From assembly GCF_014203795.1 (NCBI RefSeq), contig NZ_JACHJU010000001.1:2604001-2668000 (forward strand): 64,000 nucleotides of DNA, written 5' to 3'. This document shows, one piece after another, positions 9,526-17,574 of the stretch (the stretch's first letter is position 1; the number at the start of each line of letters is the position of its first letter). The notes under the pieces were generated by a model. The model was given only the letters and a program-made list of their open reading frames with translations. It made no database searches and was not told the origin of the DNA. Position numbers and translations under genes: made by a program. The DNA comes from Streptosporangium album. Lineage in GTDB: Bacteria > Actinomycetota > Actinomycetes > Streptosporangiales > Streptosporangiaceae.

Positions 9526-10467
9526 ATGTTCACGCCCAACTCCCGAATGGACGCCACAACCGCGCGCGCTCAATTGAAAGGGCACCGGCAGACGAAAGGA
9601 CTGGTAGCGCTGACTGCGGCCGGATCTCTCACCGCGATCCTTGCCGCCACCGCTTCTCCGGCCGCCATCGCGTTACCAGCCCCCTCCGCGACCCCGAAAC
9701 CCACCGCGGCCCCAAAGCCCAAGGCGTTCGGGGAGTTCACCTCGTCCCGCGAACCCGGGGTATCTCGGAAATCCCCCTCATCCCGAAAGCTCAACGCGGC
9801 CCCGACCTCCACCCCGACGGCCACCGCGTCTCCGACTCCCAGCGCCAGCGCCACCGCCACCGCCACCGCCACCGCCACCGCGACGACCACGACCACGACC
9901 ACGACCGCGACCACCCCCACGACGCCTCACCCCAGGCTCCCCACGCTCGCCGAACTCGCCAGCAGGAAATGCACGCCGCGTTCCTTCTTCAGGATTGATT
10001 CCCTAAAGCCGAGAAACTTCTTCGTTCCCCGCACCCAGACCATCGACGGTCCCGGCGGCTCGGTGACGGCATCGGTCCGACGGCAGCACCGCGTGTATTT
10101 CGAGATTGAATTCGAAAGGGAAAAGAACCTCGAGAAGCAAAAGGAGGACCAGGTCACCAAAGATAAGCTGCTCGAGATATTCAGGCGACGGTTTCAGCTG
10201 CGGAACAACCTGAACCCCCTGATCTCCGAAGAACACATCGTCGATGCCGGGCACCAATACACGCACACGATCACCGATGGAATGTACGGCCACCTGTGGT
10301 ATCGCGTCTTCGGCTACAGAGTCGGGTTCACGCAGTGGTTCAGGGTCAGCACCTGCGGCGTGCGCAAGGTCACCGCCGGTATAGCCAGCATCCCCGCGAG
10401 GGTGGAGGGCTGGAAATACTGGGAGACCAAGCACCCGGTTTTCAGGGGACACCGGATCTGGAAGTGA
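9526..10467 (+). CDS. Secreted protein with Ala/Thr/Pro-rich linker, unknown function
   Basis: 313 aa. A signal peptide is evident: basic start, hydrophobic GLVALTAAGSLTAILAAT, and Ala-rich cleavage region near residue 45. Next comes a long Pro/Thr/Lys/Ala linker with an alternating Ala-Thr then poly-Thr tract encoded by hexamer and trinucleotide repeats. The C-terminal ~160 aa form a charged globular region containing EFEREKNLEKQKEDQVTK and two cysteines. No family is recognised. ATG 9526 follows AGGAGGAACGG, a strong ribosome site. Base composition in the second half is visibly lower in GC than the neighbours, which may indicate recent acquisition. Confidence 0.75.
   Translation: MFTPNSRMDATTARAQLKGHRQTKGLVALTAAGSLTAILAATASPAAIALPAPSATPKPTAAPKPKAFGEFTSSREPGVSRKSPSSRKLNAAPTSTPTATASPTPSASATATATATATATTTTTTTTATTPTTPHPRLPTLAELASRKCTPRSFFRIDSLKPRNFFVPRTQTIDGPGGSVTASVRRQHRVYFEIEFEREKNLEKQKEDQVTKDKLLEIFRRRFQLRNNLNPLISEEHIVDAGHQYTHTITDGMYGHLWYRVFGYRVGFTQWFRVSTCGVRKVTAGIASIPARVEGWKYWETKHPVFRGHRIWK
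9844..9920 (+). repeat. Microsatellite coding for Ala-Thr and poly-Thr tract
   Basis: Repeats of ACCGCC followed by ACGACC/ACCACG units within the secreted-protein gene. Being in-frame multiples of three, copy-number changes would lengthen or shorten the linker without frameshift. Confidence 0.8.
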
Positions 10468-10508
10468 TCCTGCGCAGCCGACCGGATCGCGAAGACCGTC
10501 GGCATGAA

Positions 10509-10584
10509 ACGGGGTCTCCCGGCCATCGGACGGTGCGGTGCGCCTCGTGGACGCGCTCACCGCAGGCGTTCGGAGAGACCCCGT
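10509..10584. terminator. Possible long-loop hairpin between convergent genes
   Basis: ACGGGGTCTC at 10509-10518 is exactly complementary to GAGACCCCGT at 10575-10584, with a loop of about 56 nt. It lies between the convergent secreted-protein gene and kynureninase gene. The long loop makes terminator function uncertain. Confidence 0.35.
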
Positions 10585-10661
10585 CGGTCATCCGACCGGG
10601 AGGACGAGAACGGTCCCGGCCGGATGAGGGGTCACCTGGCACTGTCGTGGAACGCCGGTCC

Positions 10662-11885
10662 TCAGGTGACGGCCAGGCGCCGCTGGTAACGCTCCTCGCG
10701 CCAGTGCTCCTTCTCCAGCACCTCGGTCAGAACGGCGACCGCGTCGTAGACGTCGGCGAAACGGATGTAGAGCGGGGCGAAGCCGAAGCGCAGGATGTCG
10801 GGGGCGCGGAAGTCGCCGTGGACCCCGCGGTCGATCAGCGCGCGCATGACCGGGTAGCCGTCGGGGTGGCGCAGGCTGACCTGGCTGCCGCGGCGCTCCG
10901 GATCCCGGGGAGTGACCAACTCAAGGCCGTACGGCGCGCAGAGCTCCTCGGCCAGGTCGATGAAGAGTGACGTCAGCGCCACACTCTTGGCCCGGATCTG
11001 CGCCAGATCCACCCGCTCCCAGATGTCCAGTGACGCGTTGAGCGGGGCGAAGGACAGCACGTGCGGGGTGCTGACGGTGAAGCGCCTGATGCCCTCGGCG
11101 GGCCGGTAACCCGGCTCGAACGCGAACGGCGCCGCATGGCCGTGCCACCCGGTCAGCATGTGCTCGGCCTCGGCGTGATGGCGCGGATGGACATAGACGA
11201 ACGCGGGGGCCCCGGGGCCGGCGTTGAGGTATTTGTAGGTGCATCCGACCGCGAAGTCGGCCGCCGACATGTCGACCTGGAAGGCACCGGCGCTGTGACA
11301 CAGATCCCAGATCATCAGCGCGCCCGCCGCCTGGACCCGCGCGGTCACCGCAGTGGTGTCGTGTCGCTCGCCGGTCCGGTAGTCCACCTCCGACAGCAAC
11401 ACACACGCGACGTCATCCGACAGCGCCTCGTCGAGGTTCCCGATGTCACGGATCTCGTATCCGCCCAGTGCCTTGGCCAGCCCTTCGACCACGTAGCGGT
11501 CGGTCGGGAAGTTGGCCGTGTCGGAGATGATCACCCGGCGGTCCGGGCGGAGACCCAGGGCCGCCGAGACGGCCTTGACGATCGCGATCGAGGTGGTCTC
11601 ACCCACCGCGACCTGGCCGGGGCCCACGCCGATCAGCGGGGCCAGTCGGTCGCCGGTGGTCAGCGGCAGGTCGAACCAGCCGGCGGAGTTCCAGCCCCCG
11701 ACCAGCCGGCGCCCCCACTCCTCCTCCACGACCCGCGCCGTCGCGGCCGAGGCGGATCTGGACAGGGCCCCGAGCGAGTTGCCGACCAGATAGATCGTTC
11801 CGTCGGGCAGGACGAACTCGTCCCTGAGGTGCTTGAGGGGATCGCCCGCGTCGAGGGCGACACAGTCCGCGCGGCTGATGGTCAC
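10662..11885 (-). CDS. kynU: Kynureninase
   Basis: 407-aa PLP-dependent fold-type I hydrolase that cleaves L-kynurenine to anthranilate and L-alanine in tryptophan catabolism. Family signatures are YLVGNSLGAL near the N-terminus, VAVGETTSIAIVK, IWDLCHSAGAFQVD with the PLP-binding Asp, and CTYKYLNAGPGAP with the Schiff-base Lys at residue 218. C-terminal RGSQVSLRHP is also typical. GTG 11885 has GGAG upstream. Tryptophan dioxygenase and kynurenine formamidase are not adjacent, so the rest of the route must lie elsewhere. Confidence 0.93.
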   Translation of the reverse strand: MTISRADCVALDAGDPLKHLRDEFVLPDGTIYLVGNSLGALSRSASAATARVVEEEWGRRLVGGWNSAGWFDLPLTTGDRLAPLIGVGPGQVAVGETTSIAIVKAVSAALGLRPDRRVIISDTANFPTDRYVVEGLAKALGGYEIRDIGNLDEALSDDVACVLLSEVDYRTGERHDTTAVTARVQAAGALMIWDLCHSAGAFQVDMSAADFAVGCTYKYLNAGPGAPAFVYVHPRHHAEAEHMLTGWHGHAAPFAFEPGYRPAEGIRRFTVSTPHVLSFAPLNASLDIWERVDLAQIRAKSVALTSLFIDLAEELCAPYGLELVTPRDPERRGSQVSLRHPDGYPVMRALIDRGVHGDFRAPDILRFGFAPLYIRFADVYDAVAVLTEVLEKEHWREERYQRRLAVT

Positions 11886-11960
11886 GGATCATCTCCAGAT
11901 TAGGTTTTACCGGTCCCTCCATCATCCGGTATCGGCGGGGTCGGGGCATGCGGAGCCGCG

Positions 11961-12083
11961 GTGATCGGGTTCTGCCTGGGCGGCTCGATCGGTTACCTCC
12001 TCGGGGCCACCGTCGGTGGTGGACGCGGTGCTGTGGCCGCGTGGGAGCGCGCCACGGAGTTCCTCAAGCGTCATCTCGGTTGA
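11961..12083 (+). pseudogene. Dienelactone hydrolase fossil with internal deletion
   Basis: 41 codons read VIGFCLGGSIGYLLGA, the nucleophile-elbow segment of dienelactone hydrolases (Cys nucleophile in GFCxGG). This is followed after a short Gly/Arg stretch by AAWERATEFLKRHLG and TGA, the usual last helix of the family. Intact enzymes are about 230-250 aa, so both the N-terminal third and the Asp/His catalytic region are gone. The frame is open upstream to about 11931 but shows nothing recognisable. Confidence 0.6.
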
Positions 12084-12186
12084 CGTCCTCTCCCGTGCGA
12101 CGGGCGCGGAGCCCCTTGCCTGACGGCCACCTTCTCGTATCCCCGGGGGCTGTCCGGGAGAAGCCGGCTCCCGGCATCATTGCCCC

Positions 12187-12462
12187 ATGTACCAGGCATG
12201 GCACGCATGGGGAAATATCATCATCGCTGCTCTTTTGGCGGTCCCGCTGGCCCTGGTCGCCGCCCGGCTCCTCGTGCTCCACCGCATCCGTGCCGGCCAC
12301 CGCGTCGCTCGGCGTGGAACTCCTTCAGTACGCCCTGCGACTGGGCCGGGTGAGCTCCGTCGACGACGTGCTGATCAATACGGCGGGTGCCGTACTCGCC
12401 GCTCTCATCACCCGCCGATGGTGGGCCGGACGAATAGCGGCGGGAACCGTTCCCCGGTAACG
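12187..12462 (+). pseudogene. VanZ-like membrane protein, decayed
   Basis: Frame 1 from ATG 12187 gives a start and one membrane segment (IIIAALLAVPLALVAARLL). After about 12300 the homology continues in the next frame as SLGVELLQYALRLGRVSSVD followed by DVLINTAGAVLAALITRRWW. This is the VanZ hallmark region, and it ends at TAA 12462. Combined coding is only about 90 residues against about 170-200 in intact VanZ-like proteins. A deletion plus frameshift is the simplest reading. Confidence 0.6.
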
Positions 12463-12564
12463 GACCGGAAAAACTCTCGAGGATCGCCACACGGGCACGA
12501 TCCTCTCAAAATAAGCACGGGACCAACCTCTGCATCTGTGCGATCGTGGACAAGACGGGGCAAG

Positions 12565-12576
12565 TTCTCTGGAGAC
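12565..12576. promoter_or_regulatory. Candidate GntR operator, copy 1
   Basis: TTCTCTGGAGAC lies 35 bp before the GntR gene start. It matches the perfect palindrome TTCTCTAGAGAA at 13416-13427 at 10 of 12 positions. Two such sites flanking a UTRA-type regulator suggest autoregulation plus control of the small downstream gene. Confidence 0.45.
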
Positions 12577-12610
12577 GCCAAACCCGGTTGGTGACAGAGG
12601 GTGATTAAAC

Positions 12611-13363
12611 GTGCAGCAGTCCCCGGTTCCTCCCGAGCCCCCGATCTATCGGCGCATCGCCGACGGGCTTCGCGAAGCGATCCTGTCCGGTGAACTCCGA
12701 GACGGGGATCGGCTTCCGGGCGAGAACGCCCTGATGGCGCAGTACGGCATAGCCCGTGCGACCGCCAGACAGGCCCTGTCCGTACTCATCAACGAAGGAC
12801 TGGCCGTGCCCAAGCGCGGCTCGGGAGTCTACGTCCGGCAGTTCCGGCCGATCAGGCGGCACGGCTCGCGGCGGCTCTCCCGGGAACAGTGGGGGCGGGG
12901 GCAGGCGATCTGGGAGTCGGACACCAGAGGCCGCCCCTACACCGTGGACGACGTCACCATCGACAGGGAGATCGCCGAGGACGCCGTGGCCCGGGTCCTG
13001 AACAGTCGCGAGGTGTGGGTGCGACGCCGGCGTTACTCGGTGGACGGCAGGCCGGTACAGCTGTCCGTCTCCCACTTCCCCGCCGCCCTGGTCGAGAACA
13101 CCGCGATCACACGGCACGACACCGGACCGGGAGGCGTCTACGCACGCCTGGGCGACCTCGGTCACACTCCCGTGCACTTCAGTGAGGAGGTGCGCGCCCG
13201 CATGCCCCATCCCCACGAGACCGTCCAGCTCGACCTCCCGGCCGGCACTCCGGTCATCGTGATCGGCCGGGTCGCCTACACCGAGGGCGGCGTCCCCGTG
13301 GAGGTCAACGAGATGATCCTTGACGCCGCTTCTTATGTACTTCAGTACGACTTCGACTCATAG
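12611..13363 (+). CDS. GntR-family (HutC/UTRA) transcriptional regulator
   Basis: 250 aa. An N-terminal winged helix-turn-helix covers residues 10-75 (YRRIADGLREAILSGELRDG, then GIARATARQALSVLINEGL). A UTRA effector domain follows (about 95-245), containing VWVRRRRYSVDGRPVQLSVS and VEVNEMILDA, typical of HutC-type repressors of small-metabolite pathways. GTG 12611 is chosen since the HTH begins shortly after. It is followed 126 bp later by a small acidic/basic protein gene, a pairing I have seen in actinomycete genomes. The effector is unknown. Confidence 0.9.
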   Translation: MQQSPVPPEPPIYRRIADGLREAILSGELRDGDRLPGENALMAQYGIARATARQALSVLINEGLAVPKRGSGVYVRQFRPIRRHGSRRLSREQWGRGQAIWESDTRGRPYTVDDVTIDREIAEDAVARVLNSREVWVRRRRYSVDGRPVQLSVSHFPAALVENTAITRHDTGPGGVYARLGDLGHTPVHFSEEVRARMPHPHETVQLDLPAGTPVIVIGRVAYTEGGVPVEVNEMILDAASYVLQYDFDS

Positions 13364-13376
13364 ATCAAGCTCGTCC

Positions 13377-13394
13377 GTCAACCGATAGGTTGAC
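13377..13394. promoter_or_regulatory. Inverted repeat between gntR and the small gene
   Basis: GTCAACC-GATA-GGTTGAC, perfect 7-bp arms with a 4-nt spacer, 13 bp after the gntR stop. It could be a small terminator or an operator. There is no U tract. Confidence 0.45.
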
Positions 13395-13415
13395 CTGTCC
13401 TCTACGATCATTGAT

Positions 13416-13427
13416 TTCTCTAGAGAA
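13416..13427. promoter_or_regulatory. Candidate GntR operator, copy 2
   Basis: Perfect 12-bp palindrome TTCTCTAGAGAA, 63 bp before the small gene at 13490. It matches the imperfect copy at 12565-12576 before gntR itself. Confidence 0.5.
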
Positions 13428-13489
13428 GTGCCTCACCTTCAGAAGTGGAACGTCACACAGGCGGGCCTGGGCGCGGGGAAGGTGCGTAG

Positions 13490-13711
13490 ATGTCATTCGA
13501 CCGGCATCTGGCGGAAATCGCCCGGGAGTTCCCCGACTGGACGATCTGGCGGAGTGACGCGGGTCGGTGGTGGGCCACCCGCCACCACCCGCTGACCCTC
13601 GCCCAGCGTGAGGTCGGCTGCGCCATGACCATCGACGCGGACGACTCGGAAGGACTGCGGGAGCAGTTACGTGCTCAACAGGACCGTTCCGACGGAAGGG
13701 ACTCCTGGTAG
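13490..13711 (+). CDS. Small conserved-type hypothetical protein
   Basis: 73 aa, strongly Trp/Arg rich in the first half (FPDWTIWRSDAGRWWATRHH) with an acidic-basic C-terminus. ATG 13490 follows GGGGAAGG, a good ribosome site. No domain is recognised. Small proteins of this type with a W-I-W-R-S-D-x-G-R-W-W core commonly follow GntR regulators in actinomycetes. The shared palindrome suggests common regulation. Cytoplasmic; no signal or membrane segment. Confidence 0.7.
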   Translation: MSFDRHLAEIAREFPDWTIWRSDAGRWWATRHHPLTLAQREVGCAMTIDADDSEGLREQLRAQQDRSDGRDSW

Positions 13712-13767
13712 CCGCCCGGTGCCGGATCGGCGGATCCACGCGGCCCCAGCACCAGGCCCCCAGTCGC

Positions 13768-13802
13768 GGAAGCCCTCGACCCTATCGGGGGCGGGGGCTT
13801 CC
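13768..13802. terminator. Hairpin terminator between convergent genes
   Basis: GGAAGCCC at 13768-13775 pairs with GGGCTTCC at 13795-13802. The loop is GC rich. It sits between the plus-strand small gene and the minus-strand DivIVA-like gene. Confidence 0.65.
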
Positions 13803-13872
13803 GCTTGATTTCAGCGGCCGGAGTGCCGTGACATGTCATCGGAGCGACACCACCGGGCGGCGGACACCTCAG

Positions 13873-15027
13873 TCACTTACGCCCGGCGTACTCGTCGCTC
13901 TCCCTGTCCGTCTGGCCCAGGCCCGTGCCGGCGTCGTCGAAGTCCTCGGCACGGCCGTCGGCGAAGCGCCTGCCGTCCTCGTCTTCGTCCTCGTCCTCGT
14001 CCTCGTCCTCCACGATCACACGGACGGCCTCGACCTCGGCCTCGACATCCGGCTCCGGCTCGTCATCGAGCACGATCTCGGTTCCGTGCTCCGCCCCGGC
14101 GGACGCCGTGACCGGGGCGACGGTCCCCGGGGTGGCGAGAGCGGGCTGGACGGGAGGCGACGGGAGCACGGCCATCTCGTCGATCAGCGCTCCGGCGGCG
14201 TTCTCCCGTTGGATCAGGTCCCCCAGCACGGCGCCCATCTCGTTGAGACGGCGCATGACCTCGCGGTGGGTGTCGGTGAGATAGGAGACCCGACGGCCGG
14301 TCGTCTCGTCCAGAACCGCGGAGCGCTGCTGGGCGGACGTCAGCGTGGAGTGCGCCTCGGCGTTGGCGGAGGAGACGGTCGCCTCGGCCTCGGCCCTGGC
14401 GCTGCCCAGCGTGGACTCGGCCTCGGCCCGAGCGCTGCCCAGCGTCCGCTCCGCCTCGTTCCTGGCCGAGGTGACCATCCGGTCGGCCTCGGTGCGGGCG
14501 CCACGCAGGGTCTCGTCGGACTCGGCGCGGGCCGCGTTCAGGGTCTCCTCTGCGTCTCCCCCCGCCTGGGCGAGCATCTGCTCGGCGGCGGAGGTGGCCT
14601 CCGCGACCCTGCGTTCGGCCTCCTGCTGGGCGGCGTTCATTATGCCCTCGGCCCGCTCCAGCGCCGAGTTGACGAGCCGCTGGGCCTCGTCGGAGGCGTG
14701 CTCGCGCAACTTGCCGGCCTCGGTCTCGGCGACCTGCTTTTTGGAGGCCGCCTCCTCCTCGCCCAGCTTCAGGATCTGGCTGAGCCGCTGGCCGAGCTCG
14801 TCATAGTCTTGCGGGGCGTCGGAAAGTCGCCGCCGCGCCTCGGCCAGCTCGATCCGGCTCTGCTCGACCTGCCCGATCGACCGTGCGAGCCGTTCCTCCA
14901 GATCGCGGATCTGGTTGCGGTTGCGGTTCATGTAGTCGTGAACCTGGCGACGGTTGTAACCACGCATGACGACCTCGAACGAGTCCTCATGCATCAGGTC
15001 GGGAAAGCTCTCGTGCTGGTTTGTCAT
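13873..15027 (-). CDS. DivIVA-like coiled-coil cytoskeletal protein
   Basis: 384 aa. The N-terminal DivIVA-type segment reads FEVVMRGYNRRQVHDYMNRN (about residues 17-36), a membrane/pole-targeting motif. Residues about 40-260 are almost continuous coiled coil with Ala/Glu/Arg heptads and repeated SARAEAEST-type units. The tail is Pro/Val rich, then a strongly acidic Glu-Asp repeat (about 340-355). It resembles the actinomycete proteins once called cellulose-binding proteins (FilP/Scy group) that organise polar growth. It is not the essential divIVA/wag31 of the dcw cluster. It stands alone and is divergent from the hexapeptide protein gene. Confidence 0.8.
   Translation of the reverse strand: MTNQHESFPDLMHEDSFEVVMRGYNRRQVHDYMNRNRNQIRDLEERLARSIGQVEQSRIELAEARRRLSDAPQDYDELGQRLSQILKLGEEEAASKKQVAETEAGKLREHASDEAQRLVNSALERAEGIMNAAQQEAERRVAEATSAAEQMLAQAGGDAEETLNAARAESDETLRGARTEADRMVTSARNEAERTLGSARAEAESTLGSARAEAEATVSSANAEAHSTLTSAQQRSAVLDETTGRRVSYLTDTHREVMRRLNEMGAVLGDLIQRENAAGALIDEMAVLPSPPVQPALATPGTVAPVTASAGAEHGTEIVLDDEPEPDVEAEVEAVRVIVEDEDEDEDEDEDGRRFADGRAEDFDDAGTGLGQTDRESDEYAGRK
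13976..14011. repeat. Hexamer microsatellite coding for Glu-Asp run
   Basis: About six copies of TCCTCG/TCTTCG on the plus strand, coding Glu-Asp repeats on the minus strand in the acidic tail of the DivIVA-like protein. Length changes would stay in frame. Confidence 0.75.
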
Positions 15028-15167
15028 GGCGCTGCCCGTGGAGGTTGTGTGGCGGGAAAGGAGACGTCAGGACACGACTTTCCTGCTTACCGCCCAAGTC
15101 CGCAACCGGAACGCGCGACCTGCTTGCGGAAATATCGGGCGATCTCACTCCCCGTAACATCAAACGC

Positions 15168-15722
15168 ATGGACACCAACCCCTACATCGCCTCCCTCGAC
15201 GGCGGCGCGGTCCCGCAGATCCATCCAGAGGCCTACGTCGCCCCCGGCGCGGTGATCGTCGGCCGAGTACGGCTCGGCCGTGCCGCGAACGTCTGGTACG
15301 GCGCGGTCCTGCGAGGCGACGACGAACTCATCGAGGTCGGCGAGGAGTGCAACATCCAGGACCTGTGCTGCCTGCACGCCGACCCGCGTGAGCCCGCCGT
15401 ACTCGAACCCCGGGTCAGCCTGGGTCACAAGGCCATGGTGCACGGCGCCCACGTGGAGACCGGCGCGCTCGTCGGCATCGGCGCCATCGTGCTCGGCGGG
15501 GCCCGGATCGGGGCGGGGTCGCTCGTCGCGGCCGGCGCCCTGGTGGGTCCGGGCAAGAAGATCCCCGCCGGGGTGCTCGTCGCGGGCGTCCCAGGAAAGG
15601 TGGTCCGTGAGCTGACCGACGACGACCGCGCCTCCTTCGCCGGCACCCCCGGCAACTACATGGCCAAGGCCGAGCGGCACCGGGCCGCGACCCCCGTCCC
15701 CGATGTGCCGGCGGACCGCTGA
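15168..15722 (+). CDS. Gamma-carbonic-anhydrase-like hexapeptide-repeat protein
   Basis: 184 aa, left-handed beta-helix. Hexapeptide repeats such as PEAYVAPGAVIVGRVRLGRA and the signature NVWYGAVLRGDDELIEVGEE place it in the gamma-CA/YrdA/PaaY group. Metal-ligand histidines are visible in LCCLHADP, VSLGHKAMVHGA. Such proteins may hydrate CO2 or hydrolyse thioesters; activity cannot be decided here. ATG 15168 is chosen because the helix begins soon after and a TAACAT -10-like box lies just upstream, suggesting a short or absent leader. The next gene starts about 20 bp on and may be co-transcribed. Confidence 0.88.
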   Translation: MDTNPYIASLDGGAVPQIHPEAYVAPGAVIVGRVRLGRAANVWYGAVLRGDDELIEVGEECNIQDLCCLHADPREPAVLEPRVSLGHKAMVHGAHVETGALVGIGAIVLGGARIGAGSLVAAGALVGPGKKIPAGVLVAGVPGKVVRELTDDDRASFAGTPGNYMAKAERHRAATPVPDVPADR

Positions 15723-15745
15723 CGCGCCGGGAAGCGGTGGGTAAC

Positions 15746-17089
15746 ATGACCGCCGTGCGGCAGTGGGACTGTTTCGACGCCATGGAGAGCGATGTGCGCA
15801 CCATGGTCGCCGACCACCGGTGGTCGGCGCTCGCGCTGCCCGCGCGGGCGGAGGCCATCGCGCTGCGCACCCTGACCACTCCGGACGGCGGACGCTGGCT
15901 GTTCGGCGCGCACGCCCGGTGGTACCGGCAGGATCCCGCCGACGGCCACTGGCACCTGGCCGCCCCACCGGCCGATCCGGGCTTCCGGGCAGCGGCGCGC
16001 GTCGTGCACGCCACCTCGATGATCTCACTGAACCTGGTCCCGGCCGGCCCCGACTTCACCGCCGACCGAGGGTCGGTGCAGGGGTTCGTCGGCCCGGACG
16101 TGCCCCCCGAGATCACCGAGCGGATCCGCGAGCTGGTGATCGCCCAGCGCGGCAGGCGCAGGGAGGACTTCCCGCTCACCGGGCCGTTCGCCGAACTCTT
16201 CGCCGGGGAGGTGGCCAGCCCGATCGCCGCGGTCTGGGGCACGCTCATGTGGTGCGCCTACGCCCCGGCCTTCGACGGCAACGAGGTGCTGCTGTCGATG
16301 TTCGGCGAGTTCCTGGCCCGTCCGCTGCCCGGAGACGAGTGGGTCCGGTGGCTGCCTCCGTCCTCGCTGGACGACCTGGTGGCGCTGTACGGCGAGCGGG
16401 TCAGGGCAGGTCATCCCGAGGCCGGTCTGCGGCTGGTCGCGCTGATGGCCGACACCGCCGACACGATCCGTGCCGACCGGCGGTTCCGTCCCCGCGCCGA
16501 CGCCCTGCTGACCATGGTGGAGCCGCTGCTCCGCCGTACCGGCCCCGACCCCTCCGCCGCCCACCAGGGCGACGACGCCGTACGGCGGGCATGGCTGTCG
16601 CGCTGCCCGCCCCATGTGATGCTGCCGGACTCCTCGCCGGTGGAGCACTTCCAGCACGCGCTCTACGACCTGGTGCAGGCGCTGGGGTTCCTCGTGCCCA
16701 GAGGCGCCGACCCCCGGGCTGTGGCGGCCTCACTGCTGGCCGCCGATCTGGCGGCGTCCGCGCCCAGGGCGGCCGACGCGCTCTACCCGTGGCTGGATCC
16801 CGAGCTGCGGCACATCCTCCACGTGGTGCTCACCGACCCGTCGCACCCGCTGCGGGGGTGCTGGCCGCGCTCCGGCGAGCTGCCCTCCGCCCTCCATCCG
16901 CCGGACCGGCCCTCGGCGGCGGCCCTGCTGGGGGCCGCCTACGCCACGGGGCTCGCGTGGTGTCGCCTCAGCGGGACCACGGTGCCGGAGCGGGGGTTCG
17001 CCACGTCCTCGGCGCTCGTGCACCGTCTGGCGCACGAGCGGGACGACCCGGCACCGGGCATATCAGGGACCTTCCCCCGTCACTTCTGA
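15746..17089 (+). CDS. Hypothetical protein, 447 aa
   Basis: No family recognised. The protein is rich in Ala, Arg, Pro and Trp, with several conserved-looking blocks such as RWLFGAHARWYRQDP, FAELFAGEVASPIAAVWGTL and RPRADALLTMVEPLLRR. There is no signal peptide or clear membrane segment, so it is probably cytoplasmic and mainly helical. It follows the hexapeptide-repeat gene by about 20 nt and is likely in the same transcript. ATG 15746 is used; GTG 15737 in the same frame is an alternative close to GGGAAG. Codon use matches neighbours. Confidence 0.75.
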   Translation: MTAVRQWDCFDAMESDVRTMVADHRWSALALPARAEAIALRTLTTPDGGRWLFGAHARWYRQDPADGHWHLAAPPADPGFRAAARVVHATSMISLNLVPAGPDFTADRGSVQGFVGPDVPPEITERIRELVIAQRGRRREDFPLTGPFAELFAGEVASPIAAVWGTLMWCAYAPAFDGNEVLLSMFGEFLARPLPGDEWVRWLPPSSLDDLVALYGERVRAGHPEAGLRLVALMADTADTIRADRRFRPRADALLTMVEPLLRRTGPDPSAAHQGDDAVRRAWLSRCPPHVMLPDSSPVEHFQHALYDLVQALGFLVPRGADPRAVAASLLAADLAASAPRAADALYPWLDPELRHILHVVLTDPSHPLRGCWPRSGELPSALHPPDRPSAAALLGAAYATGLAWCRLSGTTVPERGFATSSALVHRLAHERDDPAPGISGTFPRHF

Positions 17090-17323
17090 CATATATTGTC
17101 ACGCTCAACACACAAATAGAGTTATTTTTTCCTCCTTTGTCTCTCTATCCCGATATCCCGTGGAGCATTGGGCGATTGTCTGAACTGTGATCTCCCAATC
17201 GGGAAATGATCCTCCTGAGGGCAGGACGGTGCCGTAAGGAATGGTCCCGATGGGCCATGGGCACGAAAGACCGCCCACCGTAACCTCGAAGTGGGTGTGG
17301 GCTGCGGAAGGAAGGACGACGCG
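17090..17323. other. AT-rich intergenic region
   Basis: A distinctly AT-rich stretch at about 17090-17170 (including TTATTTTTT) follows the 447-aa gene, in contrast to the GC-rich surroundings. No terminator hairpin or conserved RNA is recognised. It probably contains the promoter for the small gene at 17324. Confidence 0.4.
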
Positions 17324-17485
17324 GTGGGGCACGACGACCTGGACTCTAGAGTCCACGACCGTGTCGCGTTGGACGAGATCGCGCTCTATGCAGAGGTGCT
17401 TACCGCCGTCGCGATCAGCGAACGGCCGCTCACCTTGGCGGAGCTCGACAACGCGCTCGGGTTGAGTGCTTCGGCGATCTGCTGA
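17324..17485 (+). CDS. Small hypothetical protein, 53 aa
   Basis: GTG 17324 follows AGGAAGGA, an excellent ribosome site. The product is acidic and helical: VALDEIALYAEVLTAVAISE, then RPLTLAELDNALG, ending Cys. Small proteins with a VALDEI-LYAE core and a LDEVLGV-like end recur in actinomycete genomes without known function. No membrane or signal sequence. It sits just before the convergent csoR gene, with a strong terminator between them. Confidence 0.65.
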   Translation: MGHDDLDSRVHDRVALDEIALYAEVLTAVAISERPLTLAELDNALGLSASAIC

Positions 17486-17515
17486 AGCCGATGAGAAAAC
17501 CGTCCAAACGAGCTA

Positions 17516-17545
17516 GTCCCGGACTCCTCGCCAGGGGTCCGGGAC
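17516..17545. terminator. Bidirectional hairpin terminator
   Basis: GTCCCGGAC at 17516-17524 pairs perfectly with GTCCGGGAC at 17537-17545, with further partial pairing inside. It separates the 53-aa gene from the convergent csoR. Confidence 0.75.
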
Positions 17546-17574
17546 GTGGTTCGGAAAGATGGTCCGATGACTAG

